From Phoronis australis (lineage: Eukaryota > Phoronida > Phoronidae): a stretch of 51,461 bases of DNA. Both the position numbers and the translations under genes were made by a program. Where the stretch lies: assembly GCA_002633005.1 (NCBI GenBank), contig NMRA01000085.1, positions 297,915 to 349,375 on the forward strand, given 5' to 3'. This document shows positions 1-9,745 of this stretch, piece by piece. The notes beneath the pieces were generated by a model, which was not told the DNA's origin, made no database searches, and saw nothing but the letters and a program-made list of their open reading frames with translations. Position 1 is the stretch's first letter; every line of letters starts with the position of its first letter.

Positions 1-152
1 ACCTTTGCCTTGTCCCAAGTAAAATCGCCTTGCAAAAAGTCAGCAAAGTTAGCGTCCAGCGATAAAACATAGGTTATATTATGTCTCCAATTGTCGAAGG
101 AGTTTATAGTTTCAGATTTCGTCAGACACCACTGCTTGGGTGCCTTAGCCAT
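1..152 (-). CDS. Gag-like N-terminus of a retrotransposon, partial (runs off left edge)
   Basis: An open frame reads on the minus strand from an ATG at 152-150 (context ACCATGG) and is still open at base 1, giving about 50 residues. It begins M-A-K-A-P-K-Q-W and continues through a T-E/S-x-S-F-x-N-W-type stretch and F-x-x-F-L. This Trp-rich, soluble start resembles the N-terminus of Gag-type proteins of invertebrate LTR retrotransposons that I know; the match is from memory and is not verified. Upstream, at 312-318, the minus strand carries TGGCGCC, a tRNA-primer-site-like string, so the 153-311 interval would be the untranslated leader. No LTR is recognisable. The function (RNA-binding or capsid) is inferred from family resemblance only. 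Confidence 0.4.
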   Translation of the reverse strand, partial: MAKAPKQWCLTKSETINSFDNWRHNITYVLSLDANFADFLQGDFTWDKAK

Positions 153-317
153 GGTTCGTTAAGAACACGCTGCCGCCACGCCAGTAAAATGAGAGTAAAT
201 GTGTGAACTCAAAATACTTGTGTTTATTTATTGCAAATGGCGAAACCGGAAAGACTAACAAAAATAGTCAAACGAATAACTCGCGTAAAGTAATAAACGG
301 GAAACCAATAGTGGCGC
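153..317 (-). other. Leader and primer-binding-site-like string upstream of the Gag-like ORF
   Basis: Read on the minus strand, this interval starts with TTGGCGCCACTATTGG and leads without another gene to the Gag-like ATG. TGGCGCC matches the start of common retroelement primer-binding sites. Beyond 318 the sequence is transposon copy 1, so no upstream LTR is visible. Assignment as leader is inference. Confidence 0.3.
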
Positions 318-378
318 CAAGTATGAGGCCGTGAAACTTCTCCGTGTCTGTCAGTGGCCTGCATTTCGTCGGATCGGT
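318..378 (+). pseudogene. THAP-domain fragment of Kolobok-like copy 1
   Basis: The plus-strand translation contains K-Y-E-A-V-K-x-L-R-V-C, the same stretch found in the THAP ORFs of copies 2 and 3 (which lie on the minus strand there). After the Cys the frame diverges (Q-W-P-A-F in place of G-R-H-F-V), so the last Cys/His zinc ligand pair is broken. The N-terminal half of the domain is absent, cut off at the junction with the Gag-like element. THAP domains are C2CH zinc fingers that bind DNA, often transposon ends. Confidence 0.6.
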
Positions 379-484
379 TGTTGATCAATTTTTATTATGG
401 AGAATTGTAGTTGGCCATGAAAACAATTGAAATTAATTCACGGCGTGAGACCATAACGTTTTATATAACCTGTTTGACTCGTTC

Positions 485-885
485 GTGAGGCTTCTGTTTA
501 GTCCTGATCTAGGTGTAGGATGTTTTCGCCAGTTCTTTTTCTCAGCCCTTAAGAAACTTCGTAAGCACACCTTTTTAGATGCGGTGCAAGATCAGGATGG
601 TCCGTGAGACACATTTGCGCTTCTCCAAGAATCCATTTCACTTGCAGAATTTCGTGGCAGCAAATGCAAGCGTCAGTAGTTTACATAATCGTGCAGTTAG
701 CTCACTGACAACATGACAAGTCATTCAAACGATTTTCGGAACTCTCCATATGTTTCGTTGTATGTTCACGTTCACGAAGTCTCTCTATTATTTCTTGATC
801 AGTGTGTTCCTTTGAAATCTAACCATCAACCTGTGAAGTCTTCGTCGGATGAGCACTCCCCTATTTGGCCATTGAGAGTTGCCAT
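485..885 (-). pseudogene. Decayed P2X7-C (zinc-coordinating) domain ORF of copy 1
   Basis: From an ATG at 885 the minus strand reads M-A-T-L followed by E-C-S-S-D-E-D-F-T-G, the same start as the intact ORF at 48980. The cysteine cluster that follows is recognisable (C-C-Q, A-N-C, C-I-C-C), but it holds in-frame TGA and TAA stops and a Trp-to-Cys change at the first W-C-x-C. There is an earlier stop just after the F-T-G. It is therefore a dead copy. It aligns over its whole length with copy 3, which shows the ORF belongs to the transposon family and is not a single capture event. Confidence 0.7.
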
Positions 886-934
886 GTTGACGTTTATATT
901 GTGCGTTCTGTTTCAAGAGGAAATTTTCTCACAC

Positions 935-1085
935 TAACATGGGCGCGCAGCACTGAAAAAAGTGGAGGCTATAGCCCCCCCCCCAGCCCCTCTTAGGTAC
1001 ACCGTCCATAGACCATGGGCGCCGGAGCACTGATAAAAAGTGGGGGGCTATAGCCCCCAGCCCCCTATGGTGCGCCGGCCATGAT
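935..1085. repeat. Two-unit GC-rich tandem repeat inserted in copy 1
   Basis: Two imperfect units of about 65-75 bp each hold GGCGC, then GCACTGA, an A-run, AGTGG, GGCTATAGCCCCC and a C-rich tail. They sit just upstream of the decayed P2X7-C ORF and are absent from the equivalent place in copies 2 and 3, so this is a later insertion. The GGGGGCTATAGCCCCC core is a near palindrome. I recognise no coding content. Confidence 0.55.
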
Positions 1086-2060
1086 AATAATGCTTATGTA
1101 AAACTGAAACAAGTGAAGTCTTTCTCATTGGATACAATATGTAATGCCTTGGAGTGTTCGTGAGTGCAAATGTTTTGAGAAGCCAGCAATGAATAAATTA
1201 CGGCGTTAACGGTTTTAGATGCAACAAAATAATTGACCAAGGACCGAGGCCGTGTGAGCGCATGCTAATGCAGTGTTTGCTGACAGAAAGCTGTTGTGAA
1301 ACAAAAACTCAGTTTTATATCCTATGGTCAGATGTTAGGGGAATCTTTATTTAGATATTCATGTACATTATTCGAATCATTGTTACTGTACGACTTTTGC
1401 CCTGGCGGTTCTGTGGAAGGGTAATTTCGCGGCTCCCGACGAGCCAGTGAGTAGATTTGCAGCATGCACGTTTTTTTCTTTGGCTCACTAGTACTCTTTT
1501 CGTGACTGGAAATTTAGTATCCAATTTTGGCTGGTTTGTGTTCGTGATGTCTTCAGTGCGACCGCGATGGGCCTGATCGGGTTGCGAGCCATTGGCCGGG
1601 AAATCAAGGGTTTTGTGTGTTTAGAACTGAAAAAAAACCCGCAAGTCTAAAATTACAACACGCAGCTGTGTTCTCCTGTCTGTATTTCAAGGACGAATAA
1701 TTTGAATTTATCACCAAACAGATCCCAAACTCACGCCACCGACCTTGGTAAATTGGCCTACCTAACTTTGTAAGCTACATAACAGCGAAATAAAATGACA
1801 CGTTTGTTCAATACCTCGATGTATTTGTAAGGTTTTACATCGAATATTGGTGACTTATTGGCGTAAAACGATGAATTCAAGCGATTAAATGACACCAGTA
1901 AGCGTGTTGTGAACTGCTGAACAGACTGCATTCGAACCTCTGACGTCATTGGTTAATTTCAACACCTCCGTCTGCCGTCAGGTGTCAGGTAAAAGAGCTG
2001 TACTTGCTGCTGTTGACGGTCAGTGGAACTACTCGGTTGTTTTTTGGGTGGCATTCTCCT

Positions 2061-2175
2061 TTAACTTATCTTTGAACCTATAACTTTGAATATTGAAAGA
2101 AAATTTAACAGGTCGTCCTTCCAAAACTCTTGAGTTTTTGCGTAAGTTTGTGTGACCGTTCTCTGACTAATTATA
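2061..2175. repeat. Short repeat shared with 26908-27035
   Basis: The stretch after the TTAA site, with CTTTGAACCTAT, then TTGCGTAAGTTT and a CTGACTAAT end, recurs in the same order at 26908-27035. There it follows the 5' break of the GPCR pseudogene. Similarity stops at about 2175. It may be the flank into which transposon copy 1 inserted, or a small repeat of its own. No ORF. From 2176 to 2384 I see only unique AT-rich DNA. Confidence 0.5.
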
Positions 2176-2874
2176 TGACACTAAATGTCAATTCGATTTT
2201 TTTGTTTTTAGTCAGTTAACAGCTCATCATGTAGCTTTAACTAAACAGGAGTTCAAGAAACGTATGGTTAAGGCTTTTGATTACTAGAACTGAGTAAGTT
2301 TCAATAAAATCGTCCAAAGTGTGCTAGGTAAAGTTTATTCTGTTCATTGTAGTTATTAGTAACTTGGGTAACTCTCAGCTTTTGTGGACTTTTTAAAGTG
2401 CAATTATTGTATGAAGTGACAACTCTGTTTTTGAAGCGAAACATGTTTTTCAATACTGCCTTTGGCAATTCTTAAATGCATTTCTATGTGCCAATTATTA
2501 GATACGAGTTCAAGTACTGTACGTAGCAAATCTTGATCGGGTATTTTTAGGCCTCTCGAGTTTTGATTCTTTTGGCAACTGCAGACATCTAGTTTTCTTT
2601 AGCGCCGTGGTAGATTTGCGAAAAACGCAAATCATGCTCTTAATCTATGGCTTAAGGAAAAAGAGTGGCGTAGATACTTATTTACCGCCAAACATCAGCT
2701 ATATGTAAATACTTAGAAAGTCTTTTAAAAAGAGATTTCGACTGCAGGTTTCCCGTTATTTGTGGGCACATCGAACTTTTTTACAATTCCCATGAGACTT
2801 TGAGTCCTAGTTATTTTGTTTGGCGTCTGCGCATGGAGAGTTTCAACTCACAGAGGAGTTGTTAGTCGCGATAC

Positions 2875-3375
2875 GTTCGACACTAATTACGTATAAATGT
2901 ATTCGTTTCAACTTCAAGATAGCGTTTTTGTTCTTTCGGTACATTCATTTAAAGTGTTAAAATATCGCAGAAGATTCACCGTAAACAACTGCTCGAATAC
3001 TCAAGTTTACGTCAAGACCGTCTAATGCAGGCAGAAAGAAAAAGAAAACTAACAACCTCTTAAGCAACTTCATTTGCGTTTAATAGACAAACATATGTTG
3101 TTTAATTCACGGAGAACTTTGCCATACTAATTACCTGTAAGTTCATTCATTTAACCTTCACGATGGCGGTGTTGCTCTTTCGCTGCATTTACTACACGTG
3201 TTTAAAATAAACATGTAGAACCGTCATCGTAAACAACTCCTTAAATACTCAAGTTTAGGTCAAGAGTGTCTAACGAAGGGAAAAAGAAAAAGAAAATGAA
3301 AAACAACAACCATCAGCATTTTCCTCTGCGTTTATTGACCAAACATATGCTGTTTTACTCGAGGAGAAATTTGCC
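2875..3375 (+). repeat. Tandem duplication of about 250 bp
   Basis: Two adjacent degenerate units (about 2875-3120 and 3121-3375) share ACTAATTAC, CGTAAACAACT, CTCAAGTTTA, an AAAGAAAAAGAAAA run, AGACAAACATATG-type sequence and GTTTTAC/GTTTAATTC. The matching stretch of the second long-repeat copy (40555-40800) has one unit, so the duplication is private to this copy. Confidence 0.65.
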
Positions 3376-4070
3376 CTCGATTACACTATAGATCAATGAA
3401 ACTCTAATTAGTCTATATAAAAGTAGTCGCAAGTTCTGTAACAAAACATTGTTGCAGGACCACGTGATTGCAATGCTGGGCTTGGCTGTACTGTGTACCG
3501 GTACCTAATAGGCTGTAGCTAAGCTAATGATTTAGCGTAAAAAGTCCACACTACTTTCAGTTTGACGTCTGCAGCCAAAGAACAAAAATCGCGTACACAC
3601 ACCCTGTAGTCAGGGCAATTTTGTACAGACATTTCGCCTTACTGAGCTCTAGCCAGACAGGACAGAACCAAAGTAGAGAATGCATCTTCGACTGCATTTC
3701 CACTATAGCAATCAATGGATGGCTCGAAATTCCCTAAATGGCACTATGAAGAAAACGGTCCTGCTCTTAGAAATGTATGAATTCTCTAAGTCACGTGATA
3801 CCGTTAGCCACAGACGCCCTCATCCTGGTGAACGTTCCGTAGCATACAGACGTAGTTCTTGCGTGAAAACCAAGATCTTGCATAACCTCGCAAAATCAAA
3901 AAGCGAGTGTGTTTCTGAGCACGCTTGGCACCTTACTATCTTGTCCTAACAAAATGGCTCCCACTGAAGTGATTGAAGCGTGGGACTGAACTCGCTGTTT
4001 CCGTTCCATAAGCGGAGAGTTTTCGCCACCAGTGCACTCAACCTGATGAACTGCTTTCTGCTCTGAATTA

Positions 4071-4228
4071 CATAGGCGGATCCAGTAGGGTCAAGGGGGT
4101 CCGGCCCCCCTTTTCCCTTGGTTTTTGTGATATCAAATCTAAAGTTTTCAAATTGTTGACTTGGACACCCTTTTTAAAAAATAATCTTTGACCCGAGCCC
4201 CCTTTTAAAAATCCTGCATCTGCCTCTG
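4071..4228 (+). mobile_element. MITE with GGCGGATCC-type terminal inverted repeats
   Basis: The left end reads CATAGGCGGATCCAG and the right end, reversed, reads CAGAGGCAGATGCAGG; the CAGNGGCGGATCC consensus is shared by six other elements in this window. The interior has ATCAAATCTA and CAAATTGTTGAC, as in the copies at 12268-12417 and 16523-16674. Flanks AATTA and AATCC are a degraded 5-bp duplication at best. The same position in the second long-repeat copy (about 41490) lacks the element, which confirms a discrete insertion. No coding capacity; likely mobilised by a hAT-type transposase (inference from the CAG terminus). Confidence 0.7.
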
Positions 4229-6895
4229 AATCCGTGTGCAACATTGCCGCCCACTCATTCTTTTCATGATATACATTTTAAACATGTATATCACGATAGA
4301 GAATCCTGTGTTAACACCCACACCGGTCGAGATTGGACAACTGGGCGGGTTTGAGTACCTCAAAATCTGCAGACATTGATCAAAGATGTTAAAGTTACTT
4401 ACAGCGCCCCAAGCTACAGATGGTATCGTTCTCTTGATAATCAGACACATCACAAACAAGAGCGACAATAGTATTTTTAAATTTTCTTGAAAATTTGTAA
4501 ATAGCATATTTGAATAGTTCGTGAAAAGTACACGTGATTAGCTTTTTATATTCTGAAAATCGGACAAATGATGTGATCTTTAAAACTTAAAACTTTTGTT
4601 CAATGTCGTCATATTATGTTCATCAGTAATTCTGCTGGGTGTCCAACATAATGGGAGACTTTCAGGAACAGTGGGGGCTGATCACGTGGAACCGGTGACT
4701 CATATTGCCATCTAGCTGTACCATGGTAGAAATCAATTGTTGACTCTCGGCAAGAAAAATCTAACCAAAATTACGAGGTCTCCTTGAAAACACACGACAA
4801 TTTCTCGTATAATCTCGCAGTCTTACCTTTCTAGAGGGCATGTGCACCCGTGCATAAAGGGAGGGTCGTGGAGAGCAAAGATACCAGGATATTTTTGTCA
4901 TACGAAGGCTCAGAGTGTCTAATCCAAGAATTCTTTGAATTATGATGTAGTTCATTGGTTTTTAAATTGTTTGCGGCTGTCATTATGCTAAAGACCTTGA
5001 AATTCTAAAGCGTACAGGTAGTAAGATAATACCTGTACACTACCACAACACAATCTCATTACCGCTCCGTAGGTGTCGCAAGAACAATCCTTCTTAATAA
5101 ATATTGCTTTCCCAATAACATCCTTTTCGCAATTATTCGGGAAAAATGTCAATTGTTTTGAATTTTTCATTGTAGCATTTTGTGACATTGCTCTGATCAT
5201 TTTCTCCATTACAAACACTGATCTAAATGTTCACCATAATTTGATTACTTCGTTCCTGATGCCATTGAATTCTAAGGAAGTCAATTTTTTGTTGATTTAT
5301 GGCGGGACGTCTTGATGCTGCACTGGGTAAAAATGCCTTGTGATTTTCTAAGGCAATTAATCTAGACCATTGCCAGTGTTTGCCGTCAAGGTTATGGTGC
5401 AAACGCCTACTGTATGATAGCCTTTTTCCTCGTTCACAGACGATTTGATACTAAATGCACCACTCTAAACGTAGAATAAATAAAAATATGTTTGCGTTGT
5501 TGGATAATTAAAATGTGCAATTTCGCTTTATACCCTTTTGCTGACTCCCAAGGGAATTTTGAATTAACCTTTAGCCTCTCGCCAATCCCAAGTTATAAGT
5601 TTCTTCGATTAAGGAAAAATTCAACATCAGTTCATTGTGCTGCGTACAAAGTGCAAGCAGCACTAAAGTTGGAGAAAAACGCCCCCTTTTATACTCTCAT
5701 GAAACAACTTCTGAAGTACATACGTGTTGATTGTTGGAGCGGGGGTGGNGGGGTTGACCGAGATTCCTTTATAGATCTTGTAAAAATTTCACCTTTGCAA
5801 TTGATAATTTTAATAAGCGTTCGATACTACAAGCACAGCCTGGGAGCCACATCATGTTTAAATGAATTTGGCCCACTCCTTCGGATGACCCCTATTGGCA
5901 GGTACCATGAGATAGCTCTCGACGCAGCCCTTCAGAAACCGCCTGGTGCCACAAAATGGTCCGTAGAAACGGCAAAATATAAAAAACACAAATGCATGGA
6001 CAAAAACATACTTGATTTTAGAAAGGAATGAGGGTACAGACATAGTTTCACAACACACCCTAACAAATTTATATCCTGTTGCAACTGAAACATAAAATTG
6101 TGGTTGAAATGTTTTTAATATTTCGAAGGGTATCAAAGTGGAAACGAAGTTTTGAGTTCTTTAAGAATAATATTTTCCAGCTTGTTGGCAACGAATGTTT
6201 TCTGCAAGCAATGTGATTTTAGTTAGTACCGCAAACGAACCACCGTGTTTGTGCGATGTTATGTTATAAAAAATGCGCTATTTTTACATCACTTTATAAC
6301 CGAAAAATTTGGACTTTTGGTCCAGTAATTTTATCGATATTTAGTTTAGTTTTTTCCTTTAATGCTAAAATTAGTATTTATATTTCAACCAACATGAACG
6401 GGGTTGATGAATAATGACTAATTCAACCCATGCTTTTAAGTTAAAGCATTACGCGACGTAAATTTACATTTACACTCTGGTGCAGATTTGCGTAGGATGC
6501 ATATTTACTTTCGGGTGTAAAAGTGATACATAAGAACTGGGCTTTACCTTCACTCCAAAATCTCGATTCACCTCATCCTTTTTGATTGATAAATTTTAGA
6601 AATGATGTCACTACATCACCACCTCAATGCGCTTTAGGAATGTTTAGCATGGCATCATTTTGACGCTTTGGACCCAGTGTGACGGCTTGTCTATTCTTAT
6701 TTCGGTCCAAATTGCGTCACATCACCAAATATCGGAACTGAAAGATACTGGACATCTGATATTTAGCACGGCGCTAAACAAGCTTTGTAATCTCTCTTTC
6801 GAAAATGGCAACATGAGACCAATACCAAACACGTTCAAATACATGTACGCGGTACATGTACCTTGTCAACGATAAAAGTACATGCTATGCGATCG

Positions 6896-9060
6896 TATCC
6901 AAATGCTCGATAGGGGCAAACTGATCAGCAATAATATCAAATATCAATACCATTGCCACTCATATCAAATGTATCAATTGCCGCCATTTCCCTTTATGTG
7001 AAAGTATACATTCTTTCATGCTAAAGAGCTCCCAATGATGGAATAAATTTCCACTGATTTTTGTGAAATTACACACCAATTCATTGTAAGTTGAAATCTG
7101 ACTAAACACTAAAATTACGCATACTTATTTCGGCCAAAATAAAATGACAAACGAAGCGGCACCTGACAGTTGAACAGGGAGGTCGCAGGAGATTTGCTTC
7201 GCAAAGGAATGCGAAAATAACAGCAAAAGTAAAGCAAATTCACATAAGAAAATCTAAGTATTTCGATGAAAAAGCTCTGAACTGCTGATGAAATATTTTC
7301 TGGCATTTCAGTTAATTCATCGCATTTGTTGAGCTCTTTTGCTATTAATCCACACAGGGAGTTTCGTTTTTGCACCAATTCCGTCAAAGGGGAATACGAA
7401 TGAAATAAACAAAATTTCTTTTCTATTTAACAATGTTCTTTATTTCAAATTTAAAACTAAAATAAAGTCACGAAAACCAATTTTCTTCAAAACAGCCAAG
7501 TGTCTAACGGAACTGAGTGTAATATTATGCAGCCCATGAGTGGTTTTGAGCAATTAAAGTCCCCTGTCCGTTACCTATGTTACACTTACCAGTAAACCAA
7601 CACAGCTTCGTCTTGTGAGGCAAAGGAAGAATTTGATGAAGCAGCCCTGGGAATGCTCTTTATAGATTTTCAACGGATGACTTTTCTCTTTCAACCAATC
7701 AGATTGTTGTAGAGATGTTTGTGTCACATAAACAAGTCATGTTGACGGTTAGTCGTTTATAAGAGATGCATTAACTGGGGTCCGTTCCTTAGACCAAAGG
7801 CACTCATAATGAACAAGATCATGCAAGTCTTCATTTTATGACTTACTTATATTGAGCATTGTTTCCCGTATTCACCTCCCGATAAATATAAAATCTTTGG
7901 CACTACTTCAACAGTGACTTCTGACATGCAATCTACATTCATGTAGGATGTAATGCGCCACGTGAACAGCCTGAGAAGCATTTAAAAATCTGTTGAAAAA
8001 ATGAAACTTAGGAATTCGATACCTCGATTGGCGTAGATGAAGTAATATCCTACAAGACGTTATTCCGCGTATCGACTGAGACCGAAGTTCGAGGTCGATA
8101 CGTAGTTGTACTTTTTTCTCGTTACATGGAATATATTTTGCATTCGAAATTTCCCGAGAACGAAGAAAAGGTATTTCGATACACATAATTATGAGAAATA
8201 TTGTTAAAATGGCCAATTTTTATGAATAAGGTTTGAGATACCCGCCGTTAAGTTGCATTTAAACGAGAGACAGCTGTCATGGACCAAGTAACACGGAACA
8301 GCTGATGGCGAGGTGCAAGTGTGTGTAAACATGGAGCAAATTGACATCGAGGCGGTCATTTTTGACAACGGTTTTAGAGGTAGAGCGAATTGATCTCAAT
8401 CAGCTGATCCAGTTTCAACTACACGTCTAAACACAAACGGGACAGTGCGGAAAGGAAAATTACCCTTTTTTTCAATGCACTTGCGCAATGAGTTATATAC
8501 CGGTGATCTGCTGGCATTTCACGTGGAGTGGAGTTCACTATTGTTTGTGCGAGCATGTGCAGACAGCCTTGGTGTAAGTGACTCATGTCGATTAAGTTTG
8601 CGGTCTAATGTCGCGTAAATGCGACTGAGCAAGTCACGCCGTTACAACTGACACGGTGACAACTGTTCCTCGTGTAAAAAGTGTCGTTAGAAAAGAACAC
8701 GCAGGTTGATGTCTTGTTTCCGTTTCTTGACTGCCTCCTCTGTTGGAAAATCTCGAGACGGCGCATTGATGGTAACAAATTGACATTTACATTACCTTGC
8801 TTTCTTTCGACCGCCTCCGCAATAGTATTCTGTTCGTCTTTTTGACATTGTCACTTGCAGACGACCAGCGGTAGCACCTACACGAGATTTCTCTGTGAAG
8901 CGAGAAATCGCCATTACAAAGAGCGCTGATCCTCCTACGCAATTGAACATTTCGTTGCTGTAAATGAGTGATTTCAGGGAAGCGACGGACATGAAGTGGA
9001 ATAGTGGAACTTTCGCTTGCTATTTTTAGGACTCGCAATCGAAGTAAGAATGGCATTTGC
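6896..9060. other. Gene-poor stretch with two weak first-exon candidates
   Basis: Mostly unique AT-rich DNA; ORFs are short and unconserved in appearance. Two short reading frames look more gene-like. At 8332 (+) ATGGAGCAAATTGACATCGA opens 16-17 codons reading E-A-V-I-F-D-N-G before a GTAGAG donor-like string at about 8381. At 8848 (-) ATG opens 17 codons (M-S-K-R-R-T-E-Y-Y-C-G-G-G-R) ending at an AG/GTAATG donor-like site near 8798. The 8640-9200 interval is locally richer in CpG. Neither has a visible second exon. Confidence 0.2.
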
Positions 9061-9247
9061 GGTGCGACTTGATTCGAGCTGACTGTGAGTCGACACGCGA
9101 GTAGGTTTCCCGAAATTAATATTTATTGGCAAGTTGCGAAAGTATTCGCAATGTTGGCGAATGGACTTCGCTCTGTCATAGCCAGTATCGCTTAGAATTC
9201 ACCAATGGCGAGCTGGCGAGCGGCTAGGGCTAGCCTAGTAATGTGTT

Positions 9248-9248
9248 T

Positions 9249-9302
<54 letters not shown>
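9248..9302 (+). repeat. (GT)n microsatellite
   Basis: A run of about 20 GT dinucleotides, preceded by an imperfect GTGTTTGTGT stretch. Simple sequence, probably length-polymorphic. Confidence 0.95.
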
Positions 9303-9307
<5 letters not shown>

Positions 9308-9664
9308 ATTTCTTTTGTTTGCATATGTAAATACGTTCATTTACTTGTGTAAAATCAATTCAGTTCAGTCAACCAAGCCTAAACTTGTACTATGAAAACG
9401 AATGACTTTTCATCTGCACCACTCGTTCTAACCGTTTTCATTTTGGTTCCACTTTGAAGTTCAACAATAGAGATTAATGAACGCGTAAAAAACTCCATAA
9501 TATTTCTACACGAGTGCTCACGGAGAGGCAATTAATTCTTACACACGGTTCGGGAGGGGCCAGTTGTCACCAGCTTTGTTAGACTTTCTACCATAAAACT
9601 TTAAATGACGTCAATGTTTCATAATAAAGGAAGATTATCCGCGAGAAAAGTAATTTTCTGAGAT

Positions 9665-9745
9665 CAGCCTCAGCGCGGAATGGAACCTGCAACCCTGAGG
9701 TCGTAGTTTAAGTCGAGAGGAGACGAAGAGCTACGCGCCTCAAAT
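9665..9745 (-). ncRNA. tRNA-like SINE head or tRNA pseudogene
   Basis: The minus strand reads GAGGCGCGTAGCTCTTCG, resembling an RNA polymerase III A box (TAGCTC), then about 40 bases later GGTTCCATTCC, which resembles the B box GGTTCRANNCC. Spacing and order fit a tRNA, but the acceptor and D stems do not pair cleanly and no anticodon loop can be drawn with confidence. A degenerate tRNA-derived SINE is the best reading. Confidence 0.4.

Larger units (their letters stand above)
318..2060 (-). mobile_element. Kolobok-like DNA transposon copy 1 (inverted, decayed, truncated at its THAP end)
   Basis: The right end at 2060 carries the terminal sequence GGGTGGCATTCTCCT followed by the TTAA target site at 2061-2064. 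It is the reverse complement of the AGGAGAATGCCACCC start of the copies at 44006 and 47886. Inside, 1750-2060 matches the first 300 bases of those copies in reverse, 1200-1320 matches their middle, 485-960 is a decayed P2X7-C-domain ORF and 318-378 is a THAP fragment. The left terminal repeat is missing because the Gag-like sequence replaces it. TTAA target duplication plus a THAP domain is the published signature of the Kolobok superfamily; piggyBac also uses TTAA but lacks THAP. No transposase catalytic core is visible, so the copy is non-autonomous. Confidence 0.75.
2385..6895 (+). repeat. Long low-copy repeat / segmental duplication, copy 1
   Basis: This stretch aligns collinearly, with many small differences, to 40067-43672. 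Shared landmarks include GTGCAATTATTGTAT at the start, GCAAATCTTGATCGGG, CATCTAGTTTTCTTTAGCGC, GGACCACGTGATTG, the ATATACATTTTAAA palindrome, GAACAATCCTTCTTAATA and CACTACATCA near the end. No terminal inverted repeats or LTRs are visible and no ORF is preserved between the copies, so it is either a large non-autonomous transposon or a duplicated genomic segment. Copy 1 is longer because it has a 250-bp internal tandem duplication, a MITE at 4071-4228 and extra sequence near 5900-6400. An N at 5749 marks an assembly uncertainty. Confidence 0.75.

Noticed and set aside
5492-6031. 179-codon plus-strand ORF
   Set aside because: It crosses an N, shows no domain, and the paralogous long-repeat copy does not keep the frame; likely chance within a non-coding repeat.
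8787-9056. 89-codon minus-strand ORF with Arg/Ser-rich composition
   Set aside because: It overlaps another frame of equal quality and shows no domain; only a weak exon candidate is mentioned instead.
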